A stretch of DNA of 64,000 bases. Origin: Hyphomicrobiales bacterium (GTDB lineage Bacteria > Pseudomonadota > Alphaproteobacteria > Rhizobiales > Rhizobiaceae). Below the pieces are notes generated by a model. That model did no database searches and had not been told where the DNA came from. It saw only the letters and a program-made list of their open reading frames with translations. Shown one piece after another: positions 1 to 10,134 of this stretch (within the stretch, counting starts at the first letter, position 1; every line of letters starts with the position of its first letter). The stretch spans positions 163,636 through 227,635 of the forward strand of contig UCMS01000012.1 of the NCBI GenBank assembly GCA_900473805.1, in the 5' to 3' direction. Made by a program: the position numbers and the translations under genes.

Positions 1-1748
1 TGGATGCCCAGGGATTCCTGACCGTCACCGACAACGGCCGTGGTATTCCCGTCGAACTGCATCCGCAGGTGCCGGGCAAATCGACGCTCGAAGTCATCAT
101 GACCAAGCTGCATGCCGGCGGCAAATTCGACGGCAAGGCTTACGAGACCTCCGGTGGTCTGCACGGCGTCGGCGTGTCCGTCGTCAATGCACTCTCGGAC
201 CTGCTCGAGGTCGAGGTCGCGCGCAATCGCAAGCTCTATCGTCAGACCTTCTCGCGCGGCATTCCGCAGGGCGGGCTCGAAGAGCTGGGCGAAGTGCACA
301 ACCGCCGCGGCACGCGCGTCCGTTTCCATCCGGATCCGCAAATCTTCGGGGATCATGCCAAATTCGATCCCGGCCGGATCTTCCGCATGGCGCGGTCGAA
401 GGCCTACCTCTTCGGCGGCGTCGAAATCCGCTGGTCCTGCGATCCGGGGATGGTGCCCGAGGGCGGCGACATTCCGGAGAAGGCCGTCTTCCACTTCCCC
501 GGTGGCTTGAAGGACTATCTTGCCGCTACTCTCGGCAAGGAATTCACCGTCACGCGCGAAATCTTCGCCGGAAAAACGGAGAAGACCGGCGGCCATGGCG
601 CGCTGGAATGGGCGGTCACCTGGTATGGCGGCGACCCGGCCCTGCATTCCTATTGTAATACGATCCCGACGCCAGAAGGTGGCACGCATGAGGCAGGCCT
701 ACGTATTGCGCTCACCAAGGGACTGAAGAACTACGCGGAACTGACGCAGAACAAGCGGGCGCAGCATATCACCACCGACGACGTGATGATCTCGGCCGTC
801 GGCATGCTCTCCGTCTTTATCCGCGAGCCGGAATTCGTCGGCCAGACCAAGGACAAGCTCGCTACTGTCGAAGCCCAGCGCATCGTCGAAAACGCGCTGC
901 GCGATCCCTTCGACCACTATCTCGCCGACAATCCCAACGAAGCGGCCAAGCTGCTCGACTGGGTGATCGAACGTGCGGAAGAGCGTCTGCGCCGCCGCAA
1001 GGAAAAGGAAGTCAATCGCAAGACGGCCGTACGCAAGCTGCGTCTGCCGGGCAAGCTTGCGGACTGCTCGCAGAACACGGCCGAAGGCGCGGAACTCTTC
1101 ATCGTCGAAGGTGACTCCGCCGGCGGTTCGGCGAAGCAGGCGCGCAACCGTGCAAACCAGGCGATCCTGCCGCTGCGCGGCAAGATCCTGAACGTCGGCT
1201 CGGCAAGCCGCGAGAAGCTTATGGCCAACCAGCAGATCGCCGACTTGATCCAGGCGCTCGGCTGCGGGACGAGGTCCAAGTATCGGGACGAGGATCTGCG
1301 CTACGAGCGCATCATTGTCATGACCGATGCCGACGTCGACGGCGCCCATATCGCCTCGCTGCTGATCACCTTCTTCTACCAGGAAATGCCGGAGCTCATC
1401 CGCGGGAACCACCTCTATCTCGCGGTGCCGCCGCTCTATGTCATCCGCCAGGGGGCAAAGACCGTCTATGCGCGCGACGACGCGCACCGCGCAGAATTGA
1501 TGGAGACGGTATTTAAGGGCAAGAAGGTGGAGATCGGGCGCTTCAAAGGCCTCGGCGAAATGATGCCGGCGCAGCTTAAGGAAACGACGATGGATCCGGC
1601 CAAGCGCACGCTTTTGCGCGTCGGGATCGATGATGTCGATTTCGAGGGGACGCGAAATGCGGTGGATGCCCTGATGGGAACCAAGCCGGAAGCGCGCTTC
1701 CGCTTCATCCAGGAACGCGCAGCCTTCGCGGAGAATCTGGATATCTGA
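1..1748 (+). CDS. parE: DNA topoisomerase IV subunit B (5' end cut off)
   Basis: ATPase subunit of the ParC2ParE2 type II topoisomerase that decatenates daughter chromosomes. The reading frame is open from base 3, so the gene begins before the window; roughly 100 N-terminal residues are missing compared with rhizobial ParE of about 690. Visible are the GHKL ATP-binding motif DNGRGIPV (near 30-53), the loop GGLHGVGVSVVNALS (near 153-197), and the C-terminal TOPRIM domain with EGDSAGG (about 1108-1128) and DADVDGAH (about 1327-1350). ParE is preferred over GyrB because of the ETSGGLHG context and the short ParE-like length without an insert. The stop is followed by 95 bp before the AI-2E family gene. 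Confidence 0.95.
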   Translation, partial: DAQGFLTVTDNGRGIPVELHPQVPGKSTLEVIMTKLHAGGKFDGKAYETSGGLHGVGVSVVNALSDLLEVEVARNRKLYRQTFSRGIPQGGLEELGEVHNRRGTRVRFHPDPQIFGDHAKFDPGRIFRMARSKAYLFGGVEIRWSCDPGMVPEGGDIPEKAVFHFPGGLKDYLAATLGKEFTVTREIFAGKTEKTGGHGALEWAVTWYGGDPALHSYCNTIPTPEGGTHEAGLRIALTKGLKNYAELTQNKRAQHITTDDVMISAVGMLSVFIREPEFVGQTKDKLATVEAQRIVENALRDPFDHYLADNPNEAAKLLDWVIERAEERLRRRKEKEVNRKTAVRKLRLPGKLADCSQNTAEGAELFIVEGDSAGGSAKQARNRANQAILPLRGKILNVGSASREKLMANQQIADLIQALGCGTRSKYRDEDLRYERIIVMTDADVDGAHIASLLITFFYQEMPELIRGNHLYLAVPPLYVIRQGAKTVYARDDAHRAELMETVFKGKKVEIGRFKGLGEMMPAQLKETTMDPAKRTLLRVGIDDVDFEGTRNAVDALMGTKPEARFRFIQERAAFAENLDI

Positions 1749-1843
1749 CCGCAAACCCGCCAAGGCGCGACATCGCTCGCGCTTGTGTCTTGGCCGATAA
1801 TGCCCCATATGCAGGGGCATTAGGCAGAGGGGCGCAGACGATT

Positions 1844-3067
1844 GTGAGCCAGGTCGACCAACAGAACCCGCAGAAGGGGCCGCGCTGGCTCGGCCAAGCG
1901 ACGGCCAACCGCATCGCCCTGATCACGCCGATCTCGGTCGCCCGCTGGTTGCTCGTTCTGATCGGCATTGCCGCGATCTATTTCTTCCACGGCTTCGTGG
2001 TACCCGTGCTCGCCTCGCTTGTCATTGCCTTCGCCAGCTGGCCGCTCTATCGCCGGCTGTTGAACAACGTCAATGGCAACACCACGATCGGCGCGACCTG
2101 CGCCATCCTCTTCATCCTCGGCTTTCTCGTGGTTCCGATCGGAATTGCCATCAGTTATGCGGTGGACGAGGTCCGGCAGTGGATCGGCTGGGCGCTGGAG
2201 GCCAATCGCGTGGGCGCACCGCCGCCGGCGTGGATTACCGCTCTGCCCTGGGCAGGAGAATGGCTCGCGGACAAGTGGCGGCTGCATGTGGGCGAACCGG
2301 GCTCGATCGGGGAGCTTATCCAGATCGTCAGCGGCGCCAATATCGGCAACATCTACAGGGCTGTGATTGCGGCAGGCGACGGATTATTCCATCTGCTTTT
2401 GACTCTGCTCTTCATGTTGATCGCGCTTTTCTTCGTCTATCGCGACGGCGCGAATTTTGCCCGGCAGCTCGACCTTCTGGGTGAACGCATCCTGCCAAAT
2501 CGCTGGGAACGGATCTCGCGCGTCGTTCCCGCGACGATCAGCTCGACCGTGACCGGCATGACGCTGATTGCGATCGGCGAAGGTATCGTGCTCGGCATAG
2601 CCTACTGGCTCGCCGGGGTCCCCTCACCGGTAACGCTTGGCGTGATCACCGGCATCATGGCCCTAATCCCAGGGGGAGCACCCCTCTCGTTTACCCTTGT
2701 GTCGATCTATCTCGCTGCCAGCGGCCAGCTGATCAACGGTCTGGCACTGTTTCTCTGGGGTTCGGTCGAACTCTTCATCGTCGATAAAACTGTGCGCCCG
2801 CGTCTGGTCGGGGGGCCAATCAAACTGCCTTTCCTTCCGACTTTCTTCGGCCTTGTCGGCGGTGTTAAGACCATGGGCTTTCTGGGACTTTTCATTGGTC
2901 CTGTTCTGATGGCGCTCTTAGTGTCGATCTGGCGCGAGTGGATCCGGGAAGTTGAACTCTCGGAAGACCCGGTCGAGACAACACCGGCAGACCTTGGCGG
3001 ACCCAAGGATGTCTCCGACCTTGTGGATACAGCCCCACCGCGGCCCCGCCACGTGTCATTGACCTGA
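1844..3067 (+). CDS. AI-2E family transporter (PerM-type membrane protein)
   Basis: Multi-pass inner-membrane protein of about 407 residues belonging to the AI-2E transporter/PerM family (PF01594). Hydrophobic segments cluster near the N-terminus (two helices around residues 25-70), in the middle (near 185-205) and across the C-terminal half, with the family-typical soluble stretch between. The GTG at 1844 is chosen because an AGAGGGG site lies about 10 bases upstream; an in-frame TTG at 1790 would add 18 residues without a good ribosome site. Family members export small molecules or act as Na+/H+ antiporters; the substrate here cannot be inferred. The hydrophilic C-terminal tail (about 40 residues) is Pro/Asp/Glu rich. 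Confidence 0.85.
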   Translation: MSQVDQQNPQKGPRWLGQATANRIALITPISVARWLLVLIGIAAIYFFHGFVVPVLASLVIAFASWPLYRRLLNNVNGNTTIGATCAILFILGFLVVPIGIAISYAVDEVRQWIGWALEANRVGAPPPAWITALPWAGEWLADKWRLHVGEPGSIGELIQIVSGANIGNIYRAVIAAGDGLFHLLLTLLFMLIALFFVYRDGANFARQLDLLGERILPNRWERISRVVPATISSTVTGMTLIAIGEGIVLGIAYWLAGVPSPVTLGVITGIMALIPGGAPLSFTLVSIYLAASGQLINGLALFLWGSVELFIVDKTVRPRLVGGPIKLPFLPTFFGLVGGVKTMGFLGLFIGPVLMALLVSIWREWIREVELSEDPVETTPADLGGPKDVSDLVDTAPPRPRHVSLT

Positions 3068-3204
3068 GACGGCCAAAGCATCCAAACAGCGCGGTGCGGC
3101 GCGAGTGCTTCGCCTGGATCCAGCATAGATGCTGCCGGAAAGCCTTGTTTTGGCTTCAATCCTTGTGTTTCGTCGTAGCAACCAACCTTGGAGCGTCCGC
3201 GCCG

Positions 3205-3618
3205 ATGAAGACCGCCTTGATCATGATGACGATTTTGGGCTGTGACGATAGCGTTAGCCAATGTCAGTTCGTCGAAACCCCTCCGGAACGGTTTGTCTCG
3301 GTCGAACTGTGCGACGCTGCATCGGAGTCCGTGCTTGAGCGCTATGGAAACATCGCGTTCCCGACTGCGGTTGCAGTCTGTCAGGCGCCACCTCCGGAGG
3401 TTGCCGATGCTATAGCGGCGTCCACCGAGGCAAATACCGCCGCAGCGTCAGCCGCGAGCGCAGTGCTTGCTGAAGAACACAAGACTCTCACAGCACGCGC
3501 AATCGACAGCATTCGCGAAGTGCTGCCCGGCAGGGCCCAGTTCAAAATGATCTTTGAGACACCGATCCACGTGGTCGCGGACAGTTACTCCTGGGTCGCC
3601 AAGAAAATCGTTCCGTGA
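3205..3618 (+). CDS. Conserved small hypothetical protein
   Basis: Unrecognised protein of about 137 residues. It starts MKTALIMMTILGCDD at an ATG preceded by GGAGCG; the open frame extends upstream to 3094 but that part reads as random Arg/Cys-rich sequence. Four cysteines lie in the first half (in LGCDD, QCQF, ELCDA and AVCQ), suggesting disulfides or a compact N-terminal module, followed by an Ala-rich probable helix (residues about 68-100) and a hydrophobic C-terminus. The N-terminus looks like a short secretion signal but lacks positive charge beyond one Lys. From memory similar proteins occur in rhizobia; no function is assigned. Convergent with the DUF2336 gene, 12 bp away. Confidence 0.6.
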   Translation: MKTALIMMTILGCDDSVSQCQFVETPPERFVSVELCDAASESVLERYGNIAFPTAVAVCQAPPPEVADAIAASTEANTAAASAASAVLAEEHKTLTARAIDSIREVLPGRAQFKMIFETPIHVVADSYSWVAKKIVP

Positions 3619-3630
3619 CACCGAACGGTT

Positions 3631-4779
3631 TCAGGCGGCTGCGAGTGCAAGACCGGTTGCATAGTCCCGCGCCATGCGGCGCTCCTCGGCGATCGCCAGC
3701 CGTTCGACGATGTCGAGCAGCGCGCGTGCAGAATCGCTCAAATCCGTCCTCTCGCGATGGAGAGCGATGAGCCGATGGGCGATGTTGTCGAGTTCCAAAC
3801 CATCGGCGCCTATGAGGCTGCGCCACTGCATGATGGCGTCGATGAAGAGCACGCTCAGATCCCGCGACAGGCCGGTTGCCTCCAGGAGGGCACGGACCGC
3901 GTGCAGACGTCCCGTGGCGAGAATGGCGCGTACGCGCCGCTCCTCGAGGCCTGAAAGCGTTTCGATGGCTGCCGCAAAGAAGTCCGTCCGGCCGGCGCAC
4001 AGCGCATGCATCAGGAAGGCCGGGGTCAGACGACCGGCTTGCCGCAACTGCTCCGTCAGCTGGTGCAACTCCTCGCCATGCACCTCCGAAAGCAGCGCGA
4101 CTGTCGCGCTGTCGCCCGCCTCGCGGGCAATACGCTCCATACGGCGGCTTCCGACGGCTCCGAGCACCAGCCCGGAACCGGACAGCGCTTCCGCTACGAA
4201 CTGGACGAGGAGCTGGCGCAGACCTGCTGAGAGATCGTCCCGGTCCAGCAACAGGGCGCGGATACGCTGATCGCGACCGTGACGTTCGGCGATGCGCTTC
4301 AGGGTGAAGGGGGTGATGCGCGCGCCCGGATTCTCCAGCAGAACCTCCAGTTCGCAGGCATCTCCGATCTCTGCGAGAGCCGCAGATACCGCAACACTCA
4401 CCGTGCCGCGCGCGGCCACGAGCGCTCGTGTCTCGACCGTCCCCCTACCCGCGATATCGACGAGATCGGCGTCTGTCAGGACAGGTGACAATAGTATGAC
4501 TGTGGAGGCAATCTCGGGCTGGTCTTCCGAAAGCGACACCATCAGGCCGCGCGGCGCGCGCGGGTCAGACGCAAGGACTTCGGCAAGAGCGAGTCGAACC
4601 TGCGGCGAGGGATCATCAAGCAGATAGGTCATGGCGACGCGGGCAGCCTGCCGTTCTTCCGTCGACATCTGCGACTGCAGGTAAGCACGCGCAAGGGCGT
4701 TGGCGGCCTTTGCACGCTCCTGCGCCCTGGCGGTTTCGACCCATCTGAGAAATGCGGCAACGATCACAGTCAGACCCAC
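3631..4779 (-). CDS. DUF2336 domain-containing protein
   Basis: 382-residue, Ala/Leu/Arg-rich, almost entirely helical protein of the alphaproteobacterial DUF2336 family. Hallmarks are the N-terminal stretch with DDPSPQVRLALAEVLASD followed by alternating helical hairpins resembling HEAT-type repeats, which points to a protein-protein interaction scaffold; no catalytic motif is seen. No membrane segment or signal peptide. The start used is GTG at 4779; a second GTG at 4767 gives MIVAAFLRW and is equally possible, since neither has a strong ribosome site. It stands alone on this strand, 80 bp upstream-separated from the flavin reductase gene. Function unknown. Confidence 0.8.
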   Translation of the reverse strand: MGLTVIVAAFLRWVETARAQERAKAANALARAYLQSQMSTEERQAARVAMTYLLDDPSPQVRLALAEVLASDPRAPRGLMVSLSEDQPEIASTVILLSPVLTDADLVDIAGRGTVETRALVAARGTVSVAVSAALAEIGDACELEVLLENPGARITPFTLKRIAERHGRDQRIRALLLDRDDLSAGLRQLLVQFVAEALSGSGLVLGAVGSRRMERIAREAGDSATVALLSEVHGEELHQLTEQLRQAGRLTPAFLMHALCAGRTDFFAAAIETLSGLEERRVRAILATGRLHAVRALLEATGLSRDLSVLFIDAIMQWRSLIGADGLELDNIAHRLIALHRERTDLSDSARALLDIVERLAIAEERRMARDYATGLALAAA

Positions 4780-4859
4780 TCGCTACGGACACGCAACCGG
4801 ATCATCCCGGCTGAAAAGACCGTAGCGACAAAGTCTTTATGAAACGTTCACCACGTTTC

Positions 4860-5477
4860 TTAACCCGTCGGGCGTTGCGAGGGTCTTGCAAGCTCGATCA
4901 GCGGCGTGATGCCGGCGTAGTCCATATAGCCGGCCCTTAGGATCGGATCTGCGAGTGCCAGATCGAAGCGGCCATTGCGAATGACCGCCTCATCGATATG
5001 GACGCCCATGACCTGACCAAAGACCACATGACTATCCGTTTCAGCGCCGTCCACATCGCGCAGCGTCGTGATCATTGTCACGCGACATTCGAGCGCCGCC
5101 ACGGCTTCGCCGACAAAGGGCGCGCTGACCAGAAGACCGTCGACGGCGGTCAGCCCGGACAGCTGAAATTCATCTGTGCCGTAAGGCACGGCCGCCGAAG
5201 AGACGCTCATTTTCTCCAGCAGGGCGCGGCTCGCGAAGCTCGTCGTGAAGACACCCGTCTCTGCGGCATTGCGCAGACTGTCCTTACGGCCGCTCGACGA
5301 GAACATCACCATTTTGGGGCGGTCGCCAACTGCGTTGAAGAAGGAGTAGGGCGAGAGGTTATTGCTTCCATCCCTCCCCCTGGTGCCGATCCAGCCAATC
5401 GGCCGGGGGGCCACGATCGCCTTGAATGGATCGTGGGCCATGCCATGCGCATTGCTCTCGGTATCGTAGAACATCAC
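4860..5477 (-). CDS. Flavin reductase family protein
   Basis: 205-residue cytoplasmic flavoprotein of the flavin reductase-like (DIM6/NTAB, FMN-binding split barrel) family. Characteristic features are the early [11 protein letters not shown] strand, [16 protein letters not shown] (FMN-binding region, about residues 40-56) and the [11 protein letters not shown] loop. Members either reduce free flavin or bind FMN as a redox cofactor. Its ATG overlaps the stop of the upstream nitroreductase gene by four bases, so the two are translationally coupled and may act together in reduction of nitro, quinone or flavin substrates; the actual substrate is unknown. Confidence 0.88.
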   Translation of the reverse strand: MMFYDTESNAHGMAHDPFKAIVAPRPIGWIGTRGRDGSNNLSPYSFFNAVGDRPKMVMFSSSGRKDSLRNAAETGVFTTSFASRALLEKMSVSSAAVPYGTDEFQLSGLTAVDGLLVSAPFVGEAVAALECRVTMITTLRDVDGAETDSHVVFGQVMGVHIDEAVIRNGRFDLALADPILRAGYMDYAGITPLIELARPSQRPTG

Positions 5478-6058
5478 TCCGCATCGCCCTGCCAGGTCAC
5501 GACGTCTGCGAGAGCGGGACGCGGTCGCTCAACGATGGGGAAGTCCGTGGAACCGATATGGATGAAACCGGCAACCTTCTCCCCAGGCTTGATCCCCAGG
5601 AGCGGATAGGCGCGTTCATCGAAGGCGAACCATTCCGTCAGCCAGTTGGAGACATAGCCATGGGCATTGGCAGCCATCAGGAGGTTGAGGCAAACGGCGC
5701 CGACAGACATGACCTGCTCCCATTCAGGGATCTTGGCGTGCGGCGCTGCCGTTGAGACGACGGCAATCACCACCGGGGCGCGGGTAAATCGGGCGCGCTC
5801 CACCTCGATCATCTCGTCGGACAGCTCGGGGTTTTTCTCCAACGCCATGGTCAGCAGTTCCCGACCAATGCGGGCGCGTTCTTCGCCCCGATAAACGATA
5901 AAGCGCCACGGTGCCAACTTGCCGTGGTCGGGCACACGCACCGCAAGCGACAGAATCGATTCGATCTCGGAACGGTTCGGGCCGGGCTCGCGCATCTGAA
6001 ATGCAGGCACGGAGCGGCGAACAGCCAGATAATCGAGCAGTTTGATGTCATTTCTCAT
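5474..6058 (-). CDS. Nitroreductase family protein
   Basis: 194-residue FMN-dependent NAD(P)H oxidoreductase of the nitroreductase superfamily. The N-terminal RRSVPAF segment, the [16 protein letters not shown] phosphate/flavin-binding loop (about residues 38-55) and the C-terminal motif [15 protein letters not shown] are family signatures. The length suits the small single-domain YdjA-like group. First gene of a two-gene unit with the flavin reductase (4-base overlap) and divergent from the secreted-protein gene at 6160. Likely reduces nitroaromatics, quinones or flavin; the physiological substrate is not predictable. Confidence 0.9.
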   Translation of the reverse strand: MRNDIKLLDYLAVRRSVPAFQMREPGPNRSEIESILSLAVRVPDHGKLAPWRFIVYRGEERARIGRELLTMALEKNPELSDEMIEVERARFTRAPVVIAVVSTAAPHAKIPEWEQVMSVGAVCLNLLMAANAHGYVSNWLTEWFAFDERAYPLLGIKPGEKVAGFIHIGSTDFPIVERPRPALADVVTWQGDAE

Positions 6059-6159
6059 CGATGATAACCTTTGTCAGTCCTGTGGGAACAAGACCGGTCT
6101 TGAAATTGCCACGGCATTCGGTTTGAAGTTGCCGGCATTGGGAAGGAAGTCAACAGACA

Positions 6160-7119
6160 GTGCATCGCATGACCTGCCAAGGAATTCTTGCCCGCGTTTT
6201 CGTCGGGCTTTGCGTGGCCCTCACGGCTGCGCCCGAGACCCGTTCGCAGGAAGCGTTCGAGACGTTCAAACAGTTGAACGGATCGACCAAGATGCCGAAG
6301 CTGAAAGCTTTTTCCGCTCCCGGCGCGGATGCACTCGCGCCGATCAGCCAGGGCCGCAGCGTCAAGCTGGAAGCCAAGCTGACGAGTAAGAGCGATCCCA
6401 TGCAGCATGGTCTGTCGTGGCGCGTCTTCAGCCCGATCCCGGGCGCCGACGGTAAGCTGCCGCTGCTCGCCAGCGCCGAAGGCGGCTCTGCGGCCTTCCA
6501 GCTCGCGCCCGGCGACTATTTCGTCAATGTCTCCTTCGGCCGCGCGGGCGCCACCAAGAAACTCAACGTGCCTGCGGTCGGCGACGTCGAAGAACAGGTA
6601 ATGGTTCTCGACGCGGGCGGCCTGACGCTCAACGCCATATCGGGCACCGATTCCCATATCCCGGACAAGCAGCTCAGCTTTGACATCTATTCCTCCGAGG
6701 TGCGCGAGGACGGCGAGCGCGGCCTGGTTGTCGCGGATGTGAAGCCGAATACTATCGTTCGCCTCAATGCCGGCACCTATCACGTGGTCTCCGAATATGG
6801 TGCGGTCAATGCGGTGGTTCGTGCCGACATTTCTGTCGAGGCGGGCGAATTGACGGAAGCAACGATCCAGCACCGTGCCTCGCAGATCGGCTTCAAGCTG
6901 GTTTCGGAACCCGGCGGCGAAGCCATTGCCGATACCGCCTGGTCGGTCCTGACATCCGGCGGCGATATCGTTGCCGAAAGCGTCAGCGCCTTTCCGGTGA
7001 TGGTCCTGTCCGAAGGGCAGTACACCGTGGTCGCCCGCAACAAGGACAAGATCTACCAGAAAGACTTCGACGTCACCGCCGGCAGCAACATGGATGTCGA
7101 ACTTCCGCTGACGCAATGA
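6160..7119 (+). CDS. Secreted protein of unknown function, beta-rich
   Basis: 319-residue protein with a probable Sec signal peptide: a hydrophobic stretch ILARVFVGLCVALTAA, then a likely cleavage before the acidic mature part. The mature protein alternates short strands in a pattern reminiscent of carboxypeptidase-regulatory-like or Ig-type modules: PGDYFVNVSFGRAGATKKL, LNAGTYHVVSEYGAVN and LSEGQYTVVARNKDKIYQK are three similar G-x-Y-x-V units, so the protein is probably built from repeats of one fold. GTG at 6160 sits about 10 bases after GGAAGGAAG; ATG at 6169 is the alternative. No catalytic residues recognised; periplasmic or envelope role is inferred. Confidence 0.75.
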   Translation: MHRMTCQGILARVFVGLCVALTAAPETRSQEAFETFKQLNGSTKMPKLKAFSAPGADALAPISQGRSVKLEAKLTSKSDPMQHGLSWRVFSPIPGADGKLPLLASAEGGSAAFQLAPGDYFVNVSFGRAGATKKLNVPAVGDVEEQVMVLDAGGLTLNAISGTDSHIPDKQLSFDIYSSEVREDGERGLVVADVKPNTIVRLNAGTYHVVSEYGAVNAVVRADISVEAGELTEATIQHRASQIGFKLVSEPGGEAIADTAWSVLTSGGDIVAESVSAFPVMVLSEGQYTVVARNKDKIYQKDFDVTAGSNMDVELPLTQ

Positions 7120-7125
7120 GCCGCT

Positions 7126-7965
7126 TCAGGCGGCCCTGCGAAAGCGTCGGCGCTCAACCGGGGCCATGCTGAAGACGGCGCCGAACAAGCGGGCGAGCAA
7201 GTCCTTGCGATCGACGAAGGCGCTGAGTTCTTCCCAAGAAATCATCGGGCCAACCCGTGCGGCGATCGACGAACCCGACAGCTTGCGAAATTCACGGATC
7301 AGCAATGACACCCGCAATGTCAGGGAAATCTTGCTGGCAAGGTGGAATAGCCGGCCGTTCTGGCCTTCGAAATAGATGGGCACCACATTCGCTTTGGCAG
7401 CCTGGATGAGTTTGGCCGGGAACATCTTCCACGGCAGGTCTTCGGCACGGCCGAACCCTTTTTTCGCAGTCGCCACGCCACCGGCCGGGAAGATCACGAC
7501 CGTTACGCCTTCCTTCAGCAGACGAAGCGCCTCATGGCGGGTCTGCATGTTGATGGCGAGCGCTTCCTTGGTCTCCTCGAAGGAGACAGGCAGCGAATAG
7601 GGTGCCATTTCAGGCACCTTCAAGAGTTCATTGTTGATGAGCACTCGGAAGGGACGCCCAAGCTGCTCCGCCAGCGCCAGCACGGCAATCCCGTCACCGA
7701 TTCCGAAAGGGTGATTCGCCACCATGACGATGGGGCCTTCCGGAATGTTTTCCGGCGGCCATGTGCCCTGGACCTTGAGATCGACATGGATGAGATCGAG
7801 CATCTTGCCGAACACACGGTCAGTCTTGCCGACGATGTCGTTGCGCCAGATTTCGTAGAGACGGGTGAAACGGTCGCGGCCTGACAGGCCTTCGATCGAT
7901 CGGATAAACCAGCGCTTCAGCTTGGGATCGCGCGCGTTGGCATAGGACAGTTCATTGAACTTCAC
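7126..7965 (-). CDS. Lysophospholipid acyltransferase family protein
   Basis: About 279 residues, PlsC-like acyltransferase fold related to the acyltransferases found in ornithine-lipid and haemolysin-type proteins. The catalytic block appears as NHPFGIGDG (an H-x5-D spacing instead of the usual H-x4-D) and the acyl-acceptor motif as FPAGGVAT. No transmembrane helix is obvious, so peripheral membrane association is likely. GTG at 7965 is chosen because AGGTG lies 6-7 bases upstream; the frame continues to a TTG at 7992. Lies downstream of thrS but is separated from it by a strong hairpin. Probable role: acylation of a lysolipid or lipoamino acid; the acceptor is unknown. Confidence 0.83.
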   Translation of the reverse strand: MKFNELSYANARDPKLKRWFIRSIEGLSGRDRFTRLYEIWRNDIVGKTDRVFGKMLDLIHVDLKVQGTWPPENIPEGPIVMVANHPFGIGDGIAVLALAEQLGRPFRVLINNELLKVPEMAPYSLPVSFEETKEALAINMQTRHEALRLLKEGVTVVIFPAGGVATAKKGFGRAEDLPWKMFPAKLIQAAKANVVPIYFEGQNGRLFHLASKISLTLRVSLLIREFRKLSGSSIAARVGPMISWEELSAFVDRKDLLARLFGAVFSMAPVERRRFRRAA

Positions 7966-8026
7966 GAAGACACCTCGGTGGCCGTACGACAATCATGATA
8001 CTGTCATATGCAGTTTTGATGACAAG

Positions 8027-8059
8027 TGTCTGACAGGGCGCTCGACGCCCTGTCAGACA
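8027..8059 (-). terminator. Perfect 14-bp inverted repeat after thrS
   Basis: TGTCTGACAGGGCG and its exact complement flank a 5-base loop, 11 bp beyond the thrS stop codon. There is no proper U-tract on the minus strand, so it may be an RNA-processing or stability hairpin as much as an intrinsic terminator. Confidence 0.6.
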
Positions 8060-8069
8060 AAGTCTTTCT

Positions 8070-10067
8070 TTACACCTTGCGCGCAGCCAGCTTGCGACGA
8101 ACATCCGGCGGCGTCGCTTCGCCCGAGAGCACGGCAACGGCTTCGGTGAGCGTCATCGACACCTGCTCCTGCGAACCGAGACGGCGGATGTTGACGGTCT
8201 TTTCCTCTGCCTCACGCTTGCCGCAGACGATAATGACCGGAACCTTGGTCACGGAGTGCTCGCGGACCTTGTAGTTGATCTTCTCGTTGCGGAAGTCGGT
8301 CTCAACCTGCAGGCCGGCATCGCGCAGCTGTTCGGCGACTTCGCGGCCGTAATCGTCGGCATCCGAGGTGATCGTTGCGACGACAACCTGCAACGGCGCG
8401 AACCACAGCGGCATGTGGCCAGCAAAATTCTCGATCAGGATGCCGAGGAAACGCTCCATCGAGCCGCAGATGGCGCGGTGGATCATGACCGGCTGCTTCT
8501 TCTCCGACTTGTCGTCGATGTAGAAGGCGCCGAAGCGTTCGGGCAGGTTGAAGTCGACTTGGGTCGTGCCGCATTGCCATTCACGGCCGATGGCGTCGCG
8601 GAGCGTGTATTCGAACTTCGGACCGTAGAAGGCGCCCTCGCCCGGCAGAATGCCGGTCTTGATGCGGCCGCCCGACTGTTCCTCGATCTGCTTCAGGACC
8701 TCCATCATCACGCTTTCGGCGCGATCCCAGAGATCGTCGGATCCGACGCGCTTCTCCGGACGGGTCGAGAGCTTCACTACGATCTCGTTGAAGCCGAAGT
8801 CCTTGTAAACCGAGAGAATCAGGTCGTTGATGCGCAGGCACTCGGCCGCCATCTGCTCTTCCGTGCAGAAGACGTGGGCATCATCCTGCGTGAAGCCGCG
8901 TACGCGCATCAGGCCGTGCAGCGCGCCGGAGGCTTCATAGCGGTGAACCGTGCCGAACTCGGCGAGACGGACCGGAAGCTCGCGATAGGACTTCAGGCCA
9001 TGCTTGAAGATCTGCACGTGACCCGGGCAGTTCATCGGCTTCAGCGCGAAGACCTTCTGATCCGCCTCCTCGTCATCCGGATGGGTGAAGGCATGGGCGG
9101 ATTTCACGGCGAACATGTTCTCCTGATACCAACCCCAGTGACCGGAAGTCTCCCACAGCGACTTGTCGAGGACCTGCGGCGCATTGACTTCCTGATAGGT
9201 GCCTTCGAGGCGACGGCGCATATACGAGGTCAGGGTCTGGAACATGCGCCAGCCCTTGCCGTGCCAGAAGACGACGCCCGGGCCTTCTTCCTGGAAATGG
9301 AAGAGATCCATTTCGCGACCGAGCTTGCGATGGTCGCGCTTTTCGGCTTCGGCCAGAATGTGCAGGTAACGGTCCAGGTCTTCCTGTTCGGCAAAGGCGG
9401 TTCCGTAGATGCGGCTCAACATGGCGTTGTTGCTGTCACCGCGCCAGTAGGCGCCGGCCACCTTCATCAGCTTGAAAGCCATGCCGATCTGCCCGGTGGA
9501 GGCCATATGCGGCCCACGGCAGAGGTCGAACCAGTCGCCCTGGTAATAGATCTTCAGGTCCTGACCTTCCGGGATCGCGTCGACCAGCTCAACCTTGTAC
9601 TTCTCGCCCTTTGAGGCGAAGACTTCCTTGGCCTTGTCGCGCGACCAGATCTCCTTGGTGAAGGGCTTGTTGCGCTGGATGATCTCTTTCATCCGCTTTT
9701 CGATCTTCGGCAGATCGTCCGGCGTGAAGGGTTCGTCCTTGGCGAAGTCGTAGTAGAAGCCGTTCTCGATCACCGGGCCGATGGTGACCTGCGTGCCGGG
9801 CCAGAGTTCCTGCACGGCCTCGGCCATGACGTGGGCTGCATCGTGGCGGATCAGTTCCAGCGCACGCGGATCGGTGCGGGTGACGATCTCGATCTTGCCG
9901 TCAACGATGGGGTCTGAGAGGTCGCGCAAGGTGCCATCGAGCGCAATGGCGACGGCCTTCTTGGCAAGCGACTTGGAAATCGATTCGGCGACTTGCGCAC
10001 CGGTCGTGCCGGCTGCGAATTCTCGGATGGAGCCATCGGGGAAAGTCAGAGATACGGAAGCGGACAT
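8070..10067 (-). CDS. thrS: Threonine--tRNA ligase
   Basis: Class II aminoacyl-tRNA synthetase, about 665 residues, charging tRNA-Thr. Order of domains: N-terminal TGS ([14 protein letters not shown]), editing domain with [10 protein letters not shown] and the DLCRGPH segment, then the catalytic core with the zinc cysteine in MNCPGH, motif 2 around [20 protein letters not shown], motif 3 [15 protein letters not shown], and the C-terminal anticodon-binding domain. ATG at 10067 is chosen because AGGAG lies seven or so bases upstream; an upstream in-frame start at 10094 would only add nine residues. It is preceded by a hairpin-containing leader (10068-10184) and followed by a long perfect inverted repeat. 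Confidence 0.97.
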   Translation of the reverse strand: MSASVSLTFPDGSIREFAAGTTGAQVAESISKSLAKKAVAIALDGTLRDLSDPIVDGKIEIVTRTDPRALELIRHDAAHVMAEAVQELWPGTQVTIGPVIENGFYYDFAKDEPFTPDDLPKIEKRMKEIIQRNKPFTKEIWSRDKAKEVFASKGEKYKVELVDAIPEGQDLKIYYQGDWFDLCRGPHMASTGQIGMAFKLMKVAGAYWRGDSNNAMLSRIYGTAFAEQEDLDRYLHILAEAEKRDHRKLGREMDLFHFQEEGPGVVFWHGKGWRMFQTLTSYMRRRLEGTYQEVNAPQVLDKSLWETSGHWGWYQENMFAVKSAHAFTHPDDEEADQKVFALKPMNCPGHVQIFKHGLKSYRELPVRLAEFGTVHRYEASGALHGLMRVRGFTQDDAHVFCTEEQMAAECLRINDLILSVYKDFGFNEIVVKLSTRPEKRVGSDDLWDRAESVMMEVLKQIEEQSGGRIKTGILPGEGAFYGPKFEYTLRDAIGREWQCGTTQVDFNLPERFGAFYIDDKSEKKQPVMIHRAICGSMERFLGILIENFAGHMPLWFAPLQVVVATITSDADDYGREVAEQLRDAGLQVETDFRNEKINYKVREHSVTKVPVIIVCGKREAEEKTVNIRRLGSQEQVSMTLTEAVAVLSGEATPPDVRRKLAARKV

Positions 10068-10109
10068 TGAAGTCTCCTGATCCAGTCCCGCCAACGAATG
10101 CGGGTGGTG

Positions 10110-10134
10110 AAAATTGCGGGATGAGGCACCCCGC
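10110..10134 (-). terminator. Hairpin plus short U-tract between DUF2267 gene and thrS
   Basis: On the minus strand GCGGG, a 9-base loop, CCCGC, then AATTTT. It lies about 50 bases after the DUF2267 stop and about 43 bases before the thrS start, so it could end the upstream transcript or act as a thrS leader attenuator. A second inverted repeat (GCGCTT / AAGCGC, 10144-10165) lies just upstream of it. Confidence 0.45.

Noticed and set aside
8256..9614. 452-codon open frame antisense to thrS
   Set aside because: Same GC shadow effect; thrS motifs are intact throughout.
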